From the NCBI GenBank assembly GCA_030268105.1, contig BSDZ01000080.1:1302001-1366000 (forward strand): 64,000 bases of DNA. The letters are read 5' to 3'. The stretch is from Volvox africanus. Lineage: Eukaryota; Chlorophyta; Chlorophyceae; Chlamydomonadales; Volvocaceae. A program made the translations under genes and the position numbers. A model generated the notes under the pieces. It was not told the DNA's origin. It was given only the letters and a program-made list of their open reading frames with translations, and did no database searches. Every line of letters starts with the position of its first letter. The first letter of the stretch is position 1. Shown here piece after piece: positions 58,760 to 64,000 of the stretch.

Positions 58760-61086
58760 ATGAAGTGGCAATCTGTGCCCGGGCCGGTCGTGATATTGCT
58801 CTGTATTTTCTCGTTCATCTTTGGACGCTTTACTCAGCAAGGTACTCAGTTGCCTGAGCCAACACCGGTCCAGGTAAGATTTCTCGTCTGTTGCCATGCT
58901 GTTGTCCAAACCTTCCAAATCACCATCCACTTTTAGCGGTCAGTGCTTAGCTCTACCACCTTACTTTCAAACTTTCCTATATATATCTCTCACGCTAAGA
59001 GCGCAAAATCCTGTCTGACGCTGGTTTGCTACTGCCTGCTGTGAGCGGACGCAGCTGACCGGGGCGGTGCGCAAGCTTGGCTCTGTAGATGCGCGTGTGT
59101 CCACCATCTCCGAAATCTCCCAGCCGCATCAGGAGCAGCAGGCTGTGGCGGAGGGCGCCACCGCCACCACCACCGCCCTTCTCCCCGCTGCAAAAGTCAG
59201 CATTGACCCCCTGGACCCCGTACAATTAGAAAACTGGGTTTTGGACACCACAGGGCTGCTCAAGATTAGGCCTCCCATGTCACCCGCGGAGACAGGCTCT
59301 GAAAACGTGTACGTCATTCCCTTCCAGGTAAGCCACCTGTCGCGTTGCGGGATGCGGTGGCGAATACGGCATTGCGGTCATGAACAGCAATACACAGTCG
59401 CACGGCAGTACCCGAACCCACACCCGCACCCGCACCCGTTTGATTACAGCGACCAAAGCTGTTATACTGCAATTACTTAAGAGTTTATAAATTCATGGAC
59501 TTTAATATCATGAACGTAAATAAAATTAATGAGTTTTTAAACCTGCTTTATGTAATTCTTTATTGGAAAAACGTTTTTCAAAAGAACCATAACACTGGGA
59601 ACCTGCATTTCACCCCGGTCACGGCCCCAACCGGAGTAAAACAGATACTGCGAAACCCGACGTGTTTTACGCGGACCCCCAGTGCGCGGGGATTCCCCCA
59701 GTCACCATGGACATATTAATGGGGAGCGAGGAAGAGAGATCTTTCCACCCACCCACCTCAAACCCGTCGATTATGCACAGGCAAACAAACGACAGACGCA
59801 CCATCGTCCATCGCAATCACCTCCACTACTCCCACGTGGTATGCATGTCTTCTACTCGCGCATTTTCACTCATCTTTGTTCAATCTGTTATTTAGATATT
59901 ATTTAATAAATCATTTCATCTTTCGTACTTGGATCCAGTGTGTTGTTAGGACCCCGTTCCTGATGTGCTCTTATGGTGTTTTGTGTAATCTTCCCCCTCT
60001 TCCCCCCCTCCCTCTCTCTCTACCCCTTTCCCCCCCTTTCCTCGTACCCCTACAATCTCACGCAGATCCTCTCCTGGTATCCCCGTATTGTCGTATTCCC
60101 CGGCTTCATTGACAAGCCCCGAGCCGAGTACATCGTCAAGCTGGCCTCCAAGTTCATGTACCCCTCGGGGTTAGCGTACAGGTGCGGTATGTCGTACTGC
60201 CGACCGAGGGCTCGAGGGGAGAGGGGAGAGGATATCTTTTTCCAGTGTCGGGTTTTCTCATGTGTTCGATCAATGGAGGCGGTGCTGCCCACTCGCGAAC
60301 CGGCCCGCCTGCCCTCCCTGAAGGCCCGGCGAGTCCGTGGACCCCAGCCAGCAGACTCGTACCAGCACCGGCACCTTCCTGGCTTCCGCGATGGATCCGG
60401 AGGGCGTGCTGGGCTGGGTGGAGCAGCGCATTGCGGCGGCGACCTTGCTGCCCGCCGATAACGGAGAGGTACGGGGTGGGGGGAGACTCGGAGAGGGCCG
60501 GGGTGGGGGGAGACTCGGAGAGGGCCGGGGTGGGTTGGGGCAGGATATCCTCCATTTGTTCGCGTAGGTGTGTATTTATGACTAATGTTTATGTTGTGTA
60601 TTCGTGTGTGCATTTGTCGGCTTGGTTTGGGCGATCCGTTGGGGTGGGGGAAGGGAGGGACGTGCGCAATGAGGGGGGCGCTGCGGCCTTGACTCTGGCT
60701 TTAAATGTCAACTCAACCCCACTTCATACCCCACATCTTACCCTGCCAGCCCCCAACCCTCCCTCACCCCCCCCCCCACACACAGGCTTTTAACGTGCTG
60801 CATTACGAGAAAGACCAACACTACGACTCCCACTACGATACCTTTGACCCCAAAGAGTTCGGTCCACAACCGAGTCAACGTATTGCCACCGTACTGTTGT
60901 ACTTGAGCGAAGTCCTGGAAGGCGGAGAGACGGTCTTCAAGAAGGAAGGGGTTACAGGTGCGTTGGTGGCTGGCCGAGGGAAGGCGAAGAGGTTACTGTT
61001 TAAGTGCGGAGTACGGCAACGAAAATTTCCAGCAATTATATTTGGTTGGGTGGAGTAGAAACGAGGGCATCCTCCCTTCCCTTCAT

Positions 61087-61128
<42 letters not shown>

Positions 61129-61861
61129 GACACAGACACAGACACATATACAGTACACTACCCCGACCGAGAGCGGGCCAAAGACCCTAAAGTTAAGGGC
61201 AGGGTGCCCCCATGTCGATGGACGGTGACGACCCCAATTAAAGTGACCTGCGAGCTGACCAGGAGCGGAATTGACGCATTAGTTGATTCGGCAGATTCCG
61301 CTGGATGCTGGTGATGGGTGCTGAACCTGGGAAAACCACTGATTTCGGAGAAGTCGGCATGGGAGACTGGATGAGGGTGCCCGGAAACACCGGGTAAGGT
61401 AGGGACTGCCAGGCTAGTGGCCACGGGTGATGTACCCCCCTATCCTACACACATTACAGACACAGACACATATATACACGCGAACACGCGCAATTGGACC
61501 CCACCTCCACGGGACTCCTTGCCCATTTCGTCGGGGTGGCAGTAATTTGCGCTTCACAACAGCAGCGTCGGGAATCATCCGTCCGTCTTGTCCTCTTCCC
61601 CCCTACCCTCTCCCTCCTCCCCCCTCCCTTCCGTACAAATACAAACACACAGGCGAGAACCGGGTCATTGAGGACTGGCGCAATTGCGATGATGGCTCCT
61701 TCAAGTACATGCCCCGAATGGGCGACGCGGTGCTGTTCTGGGGAACAAAACCCAATGGCGACATCGACCCCCACGCGCTGCACGGCGGTTGCCCCGTCAA
61801 GAGGGGGGAGAAGTGGGTGGCCACCAAGTGGATTCGCTCCAGGGGAGCGCGGGGTTACTGA
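58760..61861 (+). CDS. membrane-anchored prolyl 4-hydroxylase
   Basis: Six exons: 58760-58873, 59055-59327, 60066-60181, 60324-60468, 60786-60957, 61653-61861; 342 residues. Exon 1 codes a short cytosolic end and one TM helix (VVILLCIFSFIFG), the type II anchor of plant and algal P4Hs in the ER/Golgi. The catalytic double-stranded beta-helix follows: PRIVVFPGFIDKPRAEYIV, QQTRTSTGTFL, HYEKDQHYDSHYDTFD with iron ligands His233 and Asp235, and ALHGGCPVKRGEKW with distal ligand His318 and 2-oxoglutarate-binding Lys328. These enzymes hydroxylate peptidyl proline in Hyp-rich wall and matrix glycoproteins, abundant in volvocine extracellular matrix. The exon 4 acceptor at 60323 was preferred over one at about 60353 because it restores the family's PGESVDPSQQTRTS segment. 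Intron 5 holds two dispersed repeats. Confidence 0.95.
60473..60540 (+). repeat. 27-bp tandem repeat
   Basis: About two and a half copies of a unit containing GGGAGACTCGGAGAGGGCC directly after the exon 4 donor of the prolyl 4-hydroxylase gene. Confidence 0.9.
61163..61412 (+). repeat. dispersed repeat family A, copy 2
   Basis: About 250 bp in intron 5 of the prolyl 4-hydroxylase gene, alignable to 4604-4869 in the same plus orientation. Both copies start with CCGAC-x-GAGAGCG and end with GTAGGGACT-(ACT)-GCCAG. Confidence 0.75.
61498..61564 (+). repeat. short dispersed repeat family C, copy 1
   Basis: 67 bp in intron 5 of the prolyl 4-hydroxylase gene that align without gaps to 63572-63638. 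Shared blocks include GGACTCCTT, GGTGGC and AATTTGCG-TTCACA. Confidence 0.6.
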
Positions 61862-62070
61862 ACCTAGAGCCGCTACGTGCCGTCCAAGTCCAAATCTAAA
61901 TCCAAATCCAAATCTAGATCCAAGTGATTAGGGGCCATTAGGGGCTAACGGAGCATCAGAGCGTGATTAGCAGAGTTGCAAACAGGGCTTAGAATCCGGA
62001 TCCAGATTCAGGAAGGCTTTATGTGATAAGCTATAGACCCATGGGTCACAGGTACCCACAGACACAGGGA

Positions 62071-62178
62071 GGGGTGTGTTTGGAGATTAGGATGAGCAAC
62101 AAACCCATGGGACACGGGACACCCCCACTGGTGGCGGTCGGGTGTGCGTGCAGGGTGTGTTCTTATGTCTAGGCGTGT
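62071..62178 (+). repeat. dispersed repeat family D, copy 1
   Basis: Starts GGGGTGTGTTTGGAGATT and includes CACTGGTGG, GGTGTGCGTGCA and GGCGTGTGTG in the same order as the copy at 63721-63852; the middle portions differ. Confidence 0.7.
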
Positions 62179-63428
62179 GTGGGGCGTCGGCGTATTCTTT
62201 AGGCCTTTGTTGTTTCTATGTGTTGAGGGAATCGCATTTAGGTGCAGTGAGGATGTTTGTGTGTATGTGCGTCGAGTGGGTGGTGCTGACGAGTGTGATG
62301 CAGACGAGCGACAGCGAGCAGGCTTACGTCTCATGTACGAGGAATGTACGGTATTACGTTGTATATTGTACAAAAATATCCTTATCTAAAGGTGCCAAAC
62401 TATGACTCCTATATATGCATGGGATTGTGATTTATTTCATCGCCTTCTCCGTCGTCATGGGGGTACTTTGGTGATTGGGGAAGGGTCTTGCATGATGAAG
62501 ACCCATTCTCGCGTTTATTTTTAATATAATTTCCTATCATTATTGCAACCTGTTGCCTAGTCAAAATGAAGGCTATCAGTAGTGAAATGATGTACAATAA
62601 AGATTAACAGATAACTGAGAGCAACATGACTAGTTCTGTTTCACCTAATAATTTTAAACTGGTACGTCATCGAAAGTGATGTATTGCGTTCAAAAGGACA
62701 TAGTTGCATTAGGAAAGTTTACAGTTTTTGTAGAAAGAAATGTAATGGCACAAGCGGATAAACAAAGTCCGAGCATTTCACGACGGCGAATCGCGGAAGT
62801 AATGCGGCTTTTCATGGCATGATCGAGCATGAAAATGAGGCTTAGGAAACGTGGATAATAGGTTTGGCAAGACGGATGCAAGAGAATTGGAGCATTTTTA
62901 TTTATAAATGCAAGCGGCCGTGCAATTTGCGACGGCAAGAGTTCTCAGGGGCCTCACATGGCTAGCACTCCTACTAGCACTAGGAGTGGACGTCTAAAAA
63001 AAAGATATAGAAATAAAAAACATAGTAACACTAAATGAAAATAAAACAATTAAATATTTTAGAAGCTGTTAAAAGTACAATAAAAAACTAAAACAATAAA
63101 CTATTACTAGCTCAGCTATAAAGCGGTGGCAACAATTACTAGATTAGGTGAAAACAGCGATAGCAAATAGCCCTCCAGGGGACAGTCCGATCGGTAAGAA
63201 ACACTATATACACTGCTCAAGGCATTATTATCAAAGCATTAAAAGCATTCACTTTGTTGAATCAGTATCTGCTTACGCTTTGCTTGTACTCGATCTTGCG
63301 TTGCGCTTAAATAGATCATACATATGCTGAGCTGAGCTGGACCTTTGCGAATAAGCTATTAAACGGGATTTAAAAGATAGGGATAATTCGCTGATTTCTT
63401 TTGCTTCTATATTCATTCAGTCGCAGTC

Positions 63429-63632
63429 TCAGGTCCAGCCTTGATCCAGGTCCAGCTTGTGAGCATCGCCGCCAGGCTCCGTGACCAAATAGAAACGCCG
63501 CTTGCTAAGCCTAAGCATGACGGTCTGGTCTTCCGCCTTACGCCGCATTCGCCGTACAGCAAAACCCTCCCACCCCAACCCCACCGGACTCCTTACCAAC
63601 TTGGTCATGGTGGCTGGTAATTTGCGTTTCAC
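63429..63632 (-). CDS. doubtful open frame, possible terminal exon of a gene beyond the right edge
   Basis: The frame ends with MLRLSKRRFYLVTEPGGD and a short acidic tail before TGA. Its composition is more protein-like than surrounding frames, but I recognise no family and no good acceptor precedes it. Part of the frame overlaps a dispersed repeat (63572-63638), which argues against a real exon. Confidence 0.15.
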   Translation of the reverse strand: MKRKLPATMTKLVRSPVGLGWEGFAVRRMRRKAEDQTVMLRLSKRRFYLVTEPGGDAHKLDLDQGWT

Positions 63633-63638
63633 ATCAGC
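63572..63638 (+). repeat. short dispersed repeat family C, copy 2
   Basis: Gap-free match, roughly three-quarters identical by eye, to 61498-61564. It lies 83 bp before family D copy 2. Confidence 0.6.
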
Positions 63639-63720
63639 ACATCGTCAAATCAGGTCTTTGAGACCCGCTCTTTCATCCTCCCCACTAGCCCACCCCACAA
63701 CCCATCCACCCATTAATGGT

Positions 63721-63852
63721 GGGGTGTGTTTGGAGATTTGGACGAGCACGGAAACTCCCCAGGTCACGTGTCACGTGTCACGTGACACCCACCCACCCAC
63801 TGGTGGTGATGTGGTGTGCGTGCAAAGGGTGTTCTTGGCTCAAGGCGTGTGT
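63721..63852 (+). repeat. dispersed repeat family D, copy 2
   Basis: Direct repeat of 62071-62178. In place of the ACCCATGGGACACGGG segment of copy 1 it carries GTCACGTGTCACGTGTCACG, a small tandem of a GTCACGT unit. Confidence 0.7.
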
Positions 63853-64000
63853 CACACACACTCGGGGGCCCCACTCTTCCAATATGCTCAGCACCTTCGT
63901 CCACCCGAGCCCTTCGTCCACCCTCGCGCTCTGCTGAGGGCTCAGCCCCACTTATCCAGGTAGCAAGGCGCACAGGCGGCAAAAAGAGAACATTTCACAT

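Larger units (their letters stand above)
61862..64000. other. right-edge region downstream of the prolyl 4-hydroxylase gene
   Basis: Contains the 3' UTR of the hydroxylase gene, repeat copies at 62071-62178, 63572-63638 and 63721-63852, and an AT-rich stretch at about 62400-63420 with no recognised content. GACCCATGGGTCACAGG-type motifs occur at 62036 and 62102. Apart from a doubtful frame at 63429-63632, no gene is seen. Confidence 0.5.

Overview
The window is nuclear DNA from a green alga, most likely a colonial volvocine relative of Volvox, Pleodorina or Eudorina. This is inferred from plant-type protein families broken into many short GT–AG exons, GC-rich coding sequence full of Ala, Gly, Gln and Ser homopolymers, and introns crowded with long simple repeats. 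No bacterial-style operons, tRNA, rRNA or CRISPR arrays were seen.

Six protein-coding genes can be assembled. From left to right: (1) minus strand 245-7060, a WD40–TPR protein of the WDTC1/ASG2 family that probably continues off the left edge. (2) Plus strand 7775-20663, a patatin-type phospholipase A of the plant pPLA-I class (LRR, armadillo, patatin). (3) Minus strand 24409-37795, a large single-pass receptor-like protein kinase with a Gln-rich tail. (4) Minus strand 41904-50257, a plastid P1B-type copper ATPase of the PAA1/HMA6 class. (5) Minus strand 53083-58319, the U4/U6 snRNP splicing factor PRP31, whose last codons are unresolved. (6) Plus strand 58760-61861, a membrane-anchored prolyl 4-hydroxylase. 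Genes 1/2 and 5/6 are divergent pairs with short shared upstream regions. Genes 2 and 3 converge. The genes share no obvious pathway; this looks like an ordinary stretch of housekeeping and signalling genes.

The accessory material sits in introns and spacers. Intron 9 of the phospholipase gene contains an AT-rich block of about 1.4 kb with two decayed bacterial transposase fragments (IS701-like and IS256-like), the most unusual feature here. The spacer at 37.8-41.9 kb holds two 3' remnants of chromodomain Ty3/Gypsy retrotransposons. Several diverged dispersed repeats recur in unrelated introns and spacers: a ~250-bp family at 4.6 and 61.2 kb, short families near the right edge, and a palindromic GACCCAYGGGTC motif. 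Introns also hold a 41-bp fold-back, a hairpin element, two ~500-bp G-rich pentamer arrays, and (CTCCCT)n, (CCCCTG)n, (GTTT)n and (TATAA)n arrays. Exon models rest on splice signals, reading-phase continuity and remembered family sequences; no alignment or transcript data were available. I found no convincing new multi-gene system.
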